From an uncultured Litoreibacter sp. (lineage in GTDB: Bacteria > Pseudomonadota > Alphaproteobacteria > Rhodobacterales > Rhodobacteraceae), in contig NZ_CANKWO010000001.1 in assembly GCF_947487515.1 (NCBI RefSeq), positions 682,001-746,000 on the forward strand: a DNA stretch of 64,000 bases, written 5' to 3'. Positions 26,680 through 33,730 of the stretch are shown here, piece by piece. Position numbers and translations under genes: made by a program. The first letter of the stretch is position 1; each line of letters opens with the position of its first letter. The notes beneath the pieces are model-generated. The model was given only the letters and a program-made list of their open reading frames with translations, had not been told where the DNA came from and did no database searches.

Positions 26680-27873
26680 ATGGACATTTTCAAAACCACC
26701 CGCGCCCTTTTTCATCTACCCGAGGGGGTGACCTATCTGGATGGCAACTCGCTTGGCCCTCTTCCCCACGCCGCACAAGACCGCGTGGATGCGATGATGC
26801 GTGACCAATGGGGCGAAATGCTGATTACCGGCTGGAACAAAGCCGGATGGATGGAGCAGCCGTCGCGCGTTGGGGACCGAATTGGCAAGCTGATTGGCGC
26901 CGAGGCAGGTCATGTCGTGCTGGGAGACACCCTGTCGGTCAAGGTCTACCAAGCACTGGCCTCCGCGCTGGAGTTGAACCCCGATCGCAAGGTGATCCTC
27001 TCCGACAGCGGCAATTTCCCGACGGATTTATACATGGCCCAAGGGCTGATCCGCATGTTGGACCGCGATCTGGAACTTCGGGTGGTCCCCCCAGAGGACG
27101 TCGAGGCCAATTTGAAAGACGACATCGCGGTAATGATGCTGACACAGGTGGATTACCGGTCCGGCCGCATGCATGACATGGCGCATTTGACCGAGGTGGC
27201 GCATCGGTCAAACATTATCACGATCTGGGACTTGGCCCATTCCGCAGGCGCGGTGCCGGTTGATGTATCAAAGGCCAAGGCCGATTTTGCGGTCGGATGC
27301 AGTTACAAATACCTCAACTCCGGCCCTGGTGGTCCCGCCTTCATCTATGTCGCCCCGCGCTATGCAGATGTCGTGACCCCTGCGCTATCCGGCTGGCTTG
27401 GCCATGCGGCACCCTTCGATTTCGACTTGAACTACAAGGCCGGCGCAGGGATTGAGCGCATGCGTGTCGGCACTCCTGCGATCATCCAAATCGCCGCATT
27501 GGAGGCCGCGCTGGACATATGGGACATGGTCGATATGGCGCAGGTACGCAGCCGCGCAATCGAGTTGTCCGAGCTGTTCATCAAAGAAGTGGAAACGCGC
27601 TGTCCCGAGCTGGTTCTCGCCTCTCCTCGTGACGCGGCACAGCGCGGCAGTCAGGTCTCATTCGCCCATCCGCAGGGCTATGCGATCATGCAGGCGTTGA
27701 TTGCCCATGGGGTCGTCGGGGATTTCCGTGCTCCTGACATATTACGCTTTGGCATCACGCCACTGTATCTGGGGCATGACGATATCATCCGCGCCGCCAA
27801 AACCTTGCAGACAGTCATGGATGGTGCCCTATGGGACCGCGATGCCTATAGGGTGCGCGCCCGCGTGACCTAA
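26680..27873 (+). CDS. kynU: Kynureninase
   Basis: PLP enzyme that cleaves kynurenine (or 3-hydroxykynurenine) to anthranilate and alanine in tryptophan degradation. Length is 397 residues. Lys210 in GCSYKYLNSGPGG is the PLP lysine; YLDGNSLGPLP near the N terminus and LAHSAGAVPVD with the conserved aspartate are kynureninase hallmarks. WLGHAAPFDFD follows in the second half. Neither kynA nor kynB is in the window, so the gene is separated from its pathway partners. The stop overlaps the stop of a convergent DUF1801 gene by four bases. Confidence 0.94.
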   Translation: MDIFKTTRALFHLPEGVTYLDGNSLGPLPHAAQDRVDAMMRDQWGEMLITGWNKAGWMEQPSRVGDRIGKLIGAEAGHVVLGDTLSVKVYQALASALELNPDRKVILSDSGNFPTDLYMAQGLIRMLDRDLELRVVPPEDVEANLKDDIAVMMLTQVDYRSGRMHDMAHLTEVAHRSNIITIWDLAHSAGAVPVDVSKAKADFAVGCSYKYLNSGPGGPAFIYVAPRYADVVTPALSGWLGHAAPFDFDLNYKAGAGIERMRVGTPAIIQIAALEAALDIWDMVDMAQVRSRAIELSELFIKEVETRCPELVLASPRDAAQRGSQVSFAHPQGYAIMQALIAHGVVGDFRAPDILRFGITPLYLGHDDIIRAAKTLQTVMDGALWDRDAYRVRARVT

Positions 27874-28274
27874 ACGCGGATACGCTTGCGAATGTGATAC
27901 GTCAGGGCAGACGCGATGACATATTCCACAAGTTCTTCATCCTCACCAAGGATCACCCCCCGCTTGCCCGACAGATGCGGCACATCGCCAAACCTTTGCC
28001 GCGCGTCCTCGATAATTGTGGTGCTACATGGAACCATCACCGCAGCCCGACCGTTGATCCGCCCTAAACGCAGAGTCGTGCCAGTTTTGGGGGTCTCGGT
28101 CAAAAAAGCCGGCTCCCCCCATTTCAGGGTTTCGGTCAATGGCCCCACCCCGTCGGTTTGCAGCGCAATCCGCAATATCGCGCGCCTTGCCTCTCGCAAT
28201 GCCGCCGCGACATCGTCGGGCAAAGCAGTCAACGCGGCGCAAATTTGTGCAGACATATCACTTGGCACTGTCAT
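27870..28274 (-). CDS. DUF1801 domain protein
   Basis: A 134-residue soluble protein of the DUF1801/YdhG-like family: GPLTETLKWGEPAFLTETPKTG, TTLRLGRINGRAAVMVPCSTTI and a helical C terminus. Members have a small alpha/beta fold of unknown biochemical role. The ATG 28274 follows GGAAG. It is convergent with kynU and divergent from the antiporter gene 125 bases away. No functional inference is possible from context. Confidence 0.8.
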   Translation of the reverse strand: MTVPSDMSAQICAALTALPDDVAAALREARRAILRIALQTDGVGPLTETLKWGEPAFLTETPKTGTTLRLGRINGRAAVMVPCSTTIIEDARQRFGDVPHLSGKRGVILGEDEELVEYVIASALTYHIRKRIRV

Positions 28275-28399
28275 CTTCGCTTCCTATCTAGTTTAGTCCA
28301 CTTCAACCCACACAGATGATACAAATCTTGCTATGATCTGCATAGGCTTTCACAACGTCCCACGCGCCCCTTCCTCCGCGTCAAATCTAAAGTAAATTA

Positions 28400-30319
28400 A
28401 TGAATTCTTTCCTCTTCGCTTCGACCCTATATCTCTTTGCAGCCTGTGTGGCGGTGCCATTGGCCGTGCGCCTTGGTTTGGGGTCGGTGCTGGGCTATTT
28501 GCTGGCAGGGATTATGATCGCGCCATTGGACGGTTTGGTGGGATCCGACACCCAAAGCCTGCAACATTTCGCCGAGTTCGGCGTTGTGATGATGCTGTTC
28601 ATCATTGGCCTAGAGCTGGAGCCTCGCGCCCTTTGGGATATGCGTCACAGGCTGCTGGGGCTTGGCGGGCTGCAGGTCACTCTGACCACAGGCCTGATCC
28701 TTGCGGCGGCCATGGCATTGGGCGTTCCTTGGCATGCGGCCACTGCCATCGGGTTGATATTCGCCCTCTCATCAACTGCTATCGTGCTGCAAACGTTGAA
28801 TGAAAAGGGGTTGATGGGCACCAACGGGGGGCGCTCGGCCTTTTCGGTCCTGCTGACGCAGGATATCGCAGTGATCCCGATGCTGGCCCTCGTGCCCTTG
28901 CTGGTTTGGCCCGGCCTTAGCAATCGCGTATCCGAAGCCGACGCGCATCATTCGGGGGGCACCGACGCGGCCACGGAAGTGATGCATCTTCTGGAAGGCT
29001 TGCCAAGCTGGGGGGTTACTCTGGTGACCTTGGCGGCGATCGTGATGATCATCGTCGGGGGGCATTTCCTGACCCGCCCCGTTTTTCGCTATATCCACCG
29101 CGCCAGACTGCGCGAGATGTATACCGCGGTGTCGCTGTTGTTCGTGGTGGGCGTAGCGGCCCTGATGGTGTTGGTCGGCCTGTCCCCTGCTCTTGGGGCG
29201 TTCCTTGCAGGTGTGGTTTTGGCCAACAGCGAATTTCGTCATGAGCTGGCCGCCGATATCGAGCCCTTCAAAGGGCTGTTGCTGGGCCTGTTCTTTATCA
29301 CCGTTGGCGCGGGCATAAATTTTGGCACCTTGATGGAGGCCCCGCTGACAATTCTGGGGCTCACCATCGGGGTGATGGCGATCAAAGCCGCGGTTCTGTT
29401 TGTGCTGGCGCTTTTGTTCAAAATCAAAGGGCGCGACAGAATGCTGTTTACGCTTGGTCTGGCTCAAGCCGGTGAATTTGGCTTCGTCCTGACCAGCTTC
29501 AGCCTGCAGCAAAATGTCATCCCTGCCGCGCTGTCCGAGACCCTGCTGCTCGTCATCGCCCTATCCATGCTTTTGACGCCACTCTTGTTCATTGCCTATG
29601 ACAAGCTGCAACACCGCTTCCTTGAGCTGGGGGAGCCCGTTCCTCATGATCATATAGATGACCAGCAACCGATCATCATTGCAGGCGTTGGACGGTTTGG
29701 TCAGGTGGTGAACCGCCTGTTGCAAAGTTCTGGGTATCAAACCACCGTGTTGGACCACGACTTGCCACTGATCCAGCTGATGCGTCGCTTCGGGTTCAAA
29801 GGCTACTTTGGGGACCCCACCCGACCTGAAATGCTGCTCGCCGCCGGATTGGCGGATGCGAAAGTTCTTGTGGTGGCCGTGGATGATCCGAATTCGGCCA
29901 CCAAAATTGTGGAATATGCCCGCAAAACCCGACCCGACCTGAAGATCATCGCCCGTGCGCGTGACCGCGTGCATGTGTTCGCGCTTTATCAAGCTGGGGC
30001 CGACAAAATCGTGCGTGAGATGTTCGACAGCTCCCTTCGCGCAGGGCGCTATGCGCTGGAAGAGCTGGGCCTGACCGAACATGACGCACACGAGCAGGAG
30101 GTCGCCTTCTTCCGAATGGACCGCAACGCCGTGTCGGACTTGGCCGAGCTGTGGGATCCCAAAATCCCAATCGGTGAGAACGAAGCCTATGTGGAACGCG
30201 CCAAAGCCCTGAACCGCGATCTGGAGGTCGAGCTACTGGCCAAGTTGTCCAAGCCGGAACCAGAGCCAGGGACCGAGCCGGAAGCTGAAACACCCGCCAA
30301 GCCCACACCCCAGACCTAA
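28400..30319 (+). CDS. Kef-type monovalent cation:proton antiporter (CPA2) with TrkA-N domain
   Basis: A 639-residue antiporter. Residues ~1-390 form 11-13 membrane helices, with GLELEPRALWDMRHRLLGLGG and GLIFALSSTAIVLQ typical of the exchanger core. QPIIIAGVGRFGQVVNRLL starts a regulatory Rossmann (TrkA-N/RCK) domain near residue 425. The C-terminal ~30 residues are Pro/Glu-rich and probably disordered. KefB/KefC relatives expel potassium in exchange for protons and are gated by glutathione adducts. The partner gene kefF/kefG is not here, so gating is open. Possible substrates include K+ and Na+. Confidence 0.9.
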   Translation: MNSFLFASTLYLFAACVAVPLAVRLGLGSVLGYLLAGIMIAPLDGLVGSDTQSLQHFAEFGVVMMLFIIGLELEPRALWDMRHRLLGLGGLQVTLTTGLILAAAMALGVPWHAATAIGLIFALSSTAIVLQTLNEKGLMGTNGGRSAFSVLLTQDIAVIPMLALVPLLVWPGLSNRVSEADAHHSGGTDAATEVMHLLEGLPSWGVTLVTLAAIVMIIVGGHFLTRPVFRYIHRARLREMYTAVSLLFVVGVAALMVLVGLSPALGAFLAGVVLANSEFRHELAADIEPFKGLLLGLFFITVGAGINFGTLMEAPLTILGLTIGVMAIKAAVLFVLALLFKIKGRDRMLFTLGLAQAGEFGFVLTSFSLQQNVIPAALSETLLLVIALSMLLTPLLFIAYDKLQHRFLELGEPVPHDHIDDQQPIIIAGVGRFGQVVNRLLQSSGYQTTVLDHDLPLIQLMRRFGFKGYFGDPTRPEMLLAAGLADAKVLVVAVDDPNSATKIVEYARKTRPDLKIIARARDRVHVFALYQAGADKIVREMFDSSLRAGRYALEELGLTEHDAHEQEVAFFRMDRNAVSDLAELWDPKIPIGENEAYVERAKALNRDLEVELLAKLSKPEPEPGTEPEAETPAKPTPQT

Positions 30320-30322
30320 AAG

Positions 30323-31330
30323 CTAGCCGCCGCTGACGCCTGCCTCGGCAAAGGTCGCCATGCCTGAATGACAAGCGACGGCGGCTTTCAACACCCCAAT
30401 GGCCGCTGCCGCCCCCGACCCTTCGCCCAACCGAAGCCCCAAAGTCAGCAATGGCGCCTTGCCAATCCCGTCCAACATCTGGCGGTGCCCCCCTTCGGCA
30501 GACAAATGCCCTGCCACACAGTGATCCAACGCCCCTTCACAGGTCTTCTCCAACACAGATGCGGCGGCGGTACAGATAAACCCGTCAAGGATCACGGGGA
30601 TGCTATGCGCGCGCGCGGCTGCAATTGCGCCAACCATCGCCGCCAACTCACGCCCTCCCAAGCAGCGCATAACCTGCAAAGGATCGCGCGACTTGTGAAG
30701 CGCCAATCCCGCATCCACAACCCGCGCCTTGAGAGCCAGACCTGCGTCGTCAATGCCAGTGCCGCGACCGACCCAATCTGCCCCCGTGCCCCCGAACAGG
30801 GCAGCGCCCAAAGCCGCGGCAGATGTGGTGTTGCCGATGCCCATCTCACCAGTCACCAGAAGATCGGCGGAGGCATCCACCGCATCCCAGCCGGTCTGCA
30901 GGGCCGTGACGCAATCGGCCTCACTCATCGCGGGGCTTACGGTGAAATCCTCGGTTGGCCGGTCCAAATCCAAAGAATGCACGGTCATTGACGCCCCAAA
31001 GGCCTTCGCAAGCTGATTGATCGCGGCGCCACCGTGCTCGAAGTTTGCGACCATCTGCTGGGTCACTTCGGGAGGGAAAGCCGACACGCCTTGCGCGCAG
31101 ACCCCATGGTTGCCCGCAAAAATTACGATCTGCGGGGCCTCTAGGCTGGGGCGGTCGGAGCCACGCCAGCTTGCATACCAAATCGCCAAATCCTCCAGCC
31201 GCCCCAACGCGCCGGGGGGTTTGGTCAGCTGCCCATTGCGCTCTTGCGCTCCGGCAAGGGCCGTCGTGTCCGCAGTCGGAGAGGCTCTCAACAGGGATGA
31301 GAATTCAGTCAGAGTCGAAAAAGGGGCCAT
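30323..31330 (-). CDS. cobT: Nicotinate-nucleotide--dimethylbenzimidazole phosphoribosyltransferase
   Basis: Activates 5,6-dimethylbenzimidazole to alpha-ribazole phosphate, the lower ligand of cobalamin. The 335-residue protein has [43 protein letters not shown] and the C-terminal [11 protein letters not shown], whose glutamate is the expected general base. I use the ATG at 31330; the frame extends 20 codons upstream with no homology. It faces away from cobS with 80 bases between the starts. Its stop lies three bases past the convergent antiporter stop. Confidence 0.94.
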   Translation of the reverse strand: MAPFSTLTEFSSLLRASPTADTTALAGAQERNGQLTKPPGALGRLEDLAIWYASWRGSDRPSLEAPQIVIFAGNHGVCAQGVSAFPPEVTQQMVANFEHGGAAINQLAKAFGASMTVHSLDLDRPTEDFTVSPAMSEADCVTALQTGWDAVDASADLLVTGEMGIGNTTSAAALGAALFGGTGADWVGRGTGIDDAGLALKARVVDAGLALHKSRDPLQVMRCLGGRELAAMVGAIAAARAHSIPVILDGFICTAAASVLEKTCEGALDHCVAGHLSAEGGHRQMLDGIGKAPLLTLGLRLGEGSGAAAAIGVLKAAVACHSGMATFAEAGVSGG

Positions 31331-31410
31331 GGGATGCTCGCAATTGTAATAGCTGTTGCATCTGTTTACCCCTGAGACGCAGAGACACAAGTAGATGGCG
31401 GCCTCATATC

Positions 31411-32181
31411 ATGAACAATTCCGACACGACCCCAGCAAAAATCGAGGATATCTGGGTGGCATTGGGCCTTTTGACACGCTTTCCTTTGCCGCAACGAGAC
31501 TGGGACAGCGAACGCCCAGCGGCCTTGGCGGCATGGGCCTATCCTTTGGTTGGCTTGGCGGTGGGGCTGCCTGCCTGCGTGATTGCGCAAGGCTTTTGGG
31601 GGATGGGATTGCCGGTCGAAATGATCGCCGCGATAATTTTGCTGGCCATAACAATGTTCACTGGCGCGATGCATGAAGACGGGTTGGCTGACGCGGCTGA
31701 CGGCCTCTGGGGGGCGAATACTTCAGAGCGACGCTTGGAGATCATGAAAGACAGTCACATCGGGGCGTATGGGGTTATCGCGCTTATTGCCGGATTCGCC
31801 TTGCGCTGGAGCGCGCTGGCGGCTCTTTTGTCAGCGGGCTTTTTGTGGATACCGGTCTTGGTGACGGCAGTGATCTCGCGGGCGGCAATGGTACCCATCA
31901 TGGAGATGTTGCCCAACGCGCGCAGTACGGGGCTGTCTCAGCTAACTGGCCGTCCTAGAACGGCGGCTGTGGTAATTGCGACGGGACTAAGCGCGGTTGC
32001 GGCGCTGGCGGGCTTGGGGCTGTCGGGCCTTTGGGTTCTTTTGGTGGCAGGGGCGGCAATGGCCGCTTGCGGATGCATTGCCCATCGCAAAATCGGGGGG
32101 CAGACCGGTGACATCTTGGGCGCCACCCAGCAAGTTGTAGAAATCACCGTGCTCGGCGCAATCTGCGCGGTGCTGCTGTAG
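31411..32181 (+). CDS. cobS: Adenosylcobinamide-GDP ribazoletransferase
   Basis: Inner-membrane enzyme that joins alpha-ribazole to adenosylcobinamide-GDP, the last assembly step of cobalamin. It is 256 residues with about six helices. The acidic motif EDGLADAADGLWG (magnesium binding), the segment RRLEIMKDSHIGAYG and GGQTGDILGATQQ near the C terminus define the family. The ATG at 31411 fits the family's N terminus; a longer frame upstream is antisense to cobT. A divergent cobT/cobS pair allows one regulator to control both. No cobalamin riboswitch fits in the 80-base gap. A bidirectional terminator follows. Confidence 0.94.
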   Translation: MNNSDTTPAKIEDIWVALGLLTRFPLPQRDWDSERPAALAAWAYPLVGLAVGLPACVIAQGFWGMGLPVEMIAAIILLAITMFTGAMHEDGLADAADGLWGANTSERRLEIMKDSHIGAYGVIALIAGFALRWSALAALLSAGFLWIPVLVTAVISRAAMVPIMEMLPNARSTGLSQLTGRPRTAAVVIATGLSAVAALAGLGLSGLWVLLVAGAAMAACGCIAHRKIGGQTGDILGATQQVVEITVLGAICAVLL

Positions 32182-32193
32182 GGGGAATACGCA

Positions 32194-32227
32194 AAAAGCC
32201 GCCCACCTGAAAAGATGCGCGGCTTTT
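32194..32227. terminator. Bidirectional terminator between cobS and carD
   Basis: AAAAGCCGC and GCGGCTTTT are perfect 9-bp arms around a 16-base loop. T runs of four to five on either strand would stop both cobS (plus) and carD (minus) transcripts, which converge here. Confidence 0.85.
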
Positions 32228-32246
32228 GCTTAGACTTGGCGTGGAT

Positions 32247-32762
32247 TTAGGCTGCCGCGGTTGTGCGGCTGATCAACACGTCATCGATCTCTTTCATCGA
32301 ATCCGGCTCTTCCTTGCCTTGAACCACAGCAACTTCGCGGGTCAGGCGCTCGAGCGCGGCTTCATACAGCTGGCGCTCGGAATAGCTTTGCTCGCGCTGA
32401 TCGCCATGGCGGTGAAGGTCACGCACCACTTCTGCAATCGCGATCAAATCGCCGGAGTTGATCTTTTGCTCATACTCTTGCGCACGGCGCGACCACATGG
32501 CCCGCTTCACACGTGCTTTGCCCTTGAGGGTTTTGAACGCTTGGGCCACCAGATCAGGGGACGACAAGGGGCGCATACCCACTTCGATCGCTTTATGCGT
32601 CGGAACACGCAAAGTCATTTTGTCTTTCTCGAAGGCAACCACGAAAAGTTCCAGCTCGATACCGGCCACTTCTTGGGTTTCCACGTTGATCACTTTGCCC
32701 ACACCATGGGCCGGATACACAACGAATTCATTCGCACTAAAGTCTTGTTTCTTCTTGCTCAT
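32247..32762 (-). CDS. carD: CarD/CdnL family transcription regulator
   Basis: A 171-residue RNA-polymerase-binding protein that stabilises open complexes at rRNA and housekeeping promoters. The N-terminal Tudor-like domain is marked by ANEFVVYPAHGVGKVINVE (residues ~9-27). The helical C-terminal domain contains RAMWSRRAQEYEQKINSGD, where the tryptophan wedges into the upstream edge of the bubble. In Rhodobacterales many housekeeping promoters depend on this protein. It lies 200 bases downstream of fdxA. A CCGGAG-AAATGC-CTCCGG stem (32815-32832) lies in its leader. Confidence 0.93.
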   Translation of the reverse strand: MSKKKQDFSANEFVVYPAHGVGKVINVETQEVAGIELELFVVAFEKDKMTLRVPTHKAIEVGMRPLSSPDLVAQAFKTLKGKARVKRAMWSRRAQEYEQKINSGDLIAIAEVVRDLHRHGDQREQSYSERQLYEAALERLTREVAVVQGKEEPDSMKEIDDVLISRTTAAA

Positions 32763-32962
32763 TCATACTCGCACCCTATTGGATGCGCCCTTCTTAAACA
32801 GCGAAAAAGACGGGCCGGAGAAATGCCTCCGGTCAATCCTAGATCATGTTTGATTTTCCGCACCTGAGTGAAACTTAGCGTAGGTGCGCCATATCCTTGG
32901 GCACACTATATCATAGAATCAGCTCAATCGAAAGCCGTGCAAATTTTGGGCAGAAATTTGCC

Positions 32963-33301
32963 CTAGCCGCCTTCGCCAGGCTTCTCGGAGAAGTATTTCT
33001 CCAACTTGCCTTCTTCGCCGTCGCGCTCTTCGGCTTCGGGAAGTTGGTCTTTCTTGGTGATGATAACGGGCCACAATTCCGAGTACTTGCGGTTAAACTC
33101 GACCCATTTCTCCATATCCGGTTCAGTATCCGGGCGGATCGCATCTGCAGGGCACTCTGGCTCGCACACACCGCAATCGATGCACTCATCTGGGTGAATC
33201 ACCAACATGTTCTCCCCCTCGTAGAAACAATCTACGGGGCAAACTTCAACACAATCAGTGTATTTACAGGCGATGCAGGCGTCGTTGACGATATAGGTCA
33301 T
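32963..33301 (-). CDS. fdxA: Seven-iron ferredoxin
   Basis: A 112-residue ferredoxin with one 3Fe-4S and one 4Fe-4S cluster. Cys9, Cys17 and Cys50 would hold the 3Fe cluster; Cys21, Cys40, Cys43 and Cys46 the 4Fe cluster, matching the 7Fe FdxA pattern by a shift of one residue. The C-terminal ~50 residues ([15 protein letters not shown] and an acidic tail) are those of the proteobacterial FdxA group. It lies 51 bases downstream of the S4-domain gene on the same strand. The electron donor and acceptor are unknown. Confidence 0.95.
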   Translation of the reverse strand: MTYIVNDACIACKYTDCVEVCPVDCFYEGENMLVIHPDECIDCGVCEPECPADAIRPDTEPDMEKWVEFNRKYSELWPVIITKKDQLPEAEERDGEEGKLEKYFSEKPGEGG

Positions 33302-33352
33302 GAGCGGTGTCCGATGTTTCTTGTCGAGCTTGTCCTAATCCTCACAGGAAGA

Positions 33353-33730
33353 TCATTCAAGACCACGATCACGTGAAAGGTCCAAGCTTCGGCGATCTTT
33401 CTTCGTCGGGCGCCCGCCAACGCGGTCTGCGCCAAAGGCTTTCGGCTTTTTCTCTTGCACAGGAGTTTTGTCGATATAGAGCAATTGCGCCTCTGGGGCG
33501 GGGCCGCGACGCTCTCCACAGGCGGCGATTTCAACAACCCTGATCTGGCTGCCCTGAGGAAAGGTCAGCGTGTCGCCAGCCCCCACCTTGGTGGCGGCTT
33601 TGTCGACTTTGTTGGAATTCACCCGCACATGCCCACCGTTAACCTGTTTGGCCGCCAGCGTGCGCGTCTTGAAAAAACGCGCATGCCAGAGCCATTTGTC
33701 GAGGCGGATTTTGGGCGAGCTTTCGATCAG
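33353..33730 (-). CDS. S4-domain RNA-binding protein (Hsp15-like), non-canonical start
   Basis: The S4 fold is complete only if translation begins upstream of any ATG or GTG: KIRLDKWLWHARFFKTRTLAAKQ and VNGGHVRVNSNKV form the RNA-binding motif. The first in-frame GTG (33628) would remove its first half. Reading back, no in-frame ATG, GTG or TTG occurs near the helicase stop; a CTG at 33730, overlapping the helicase TGA, is the only near-cognate codon in a sensible place and gives 125 residues. Hsp15-like proteins rescue stalled 50S-peptidyl-tRNA. The C terminus is basic (KKPKAFGADRVGGRPTKKDRR). Start position is uncertain; the domain call is firm. Confidence 0.8.
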   Translation of the reverse strand: MIESSPKIRLDKWLWHARFFKTRTLAAKQVNGGHVRVNSNKVDKAATKVGAGDTLTFPQGSQIRVVEIAACGERRGPAPEAQLLYIDKTPVQEKKPKAFGADRVGGRPTKKDRRSLDLSRDRGLE

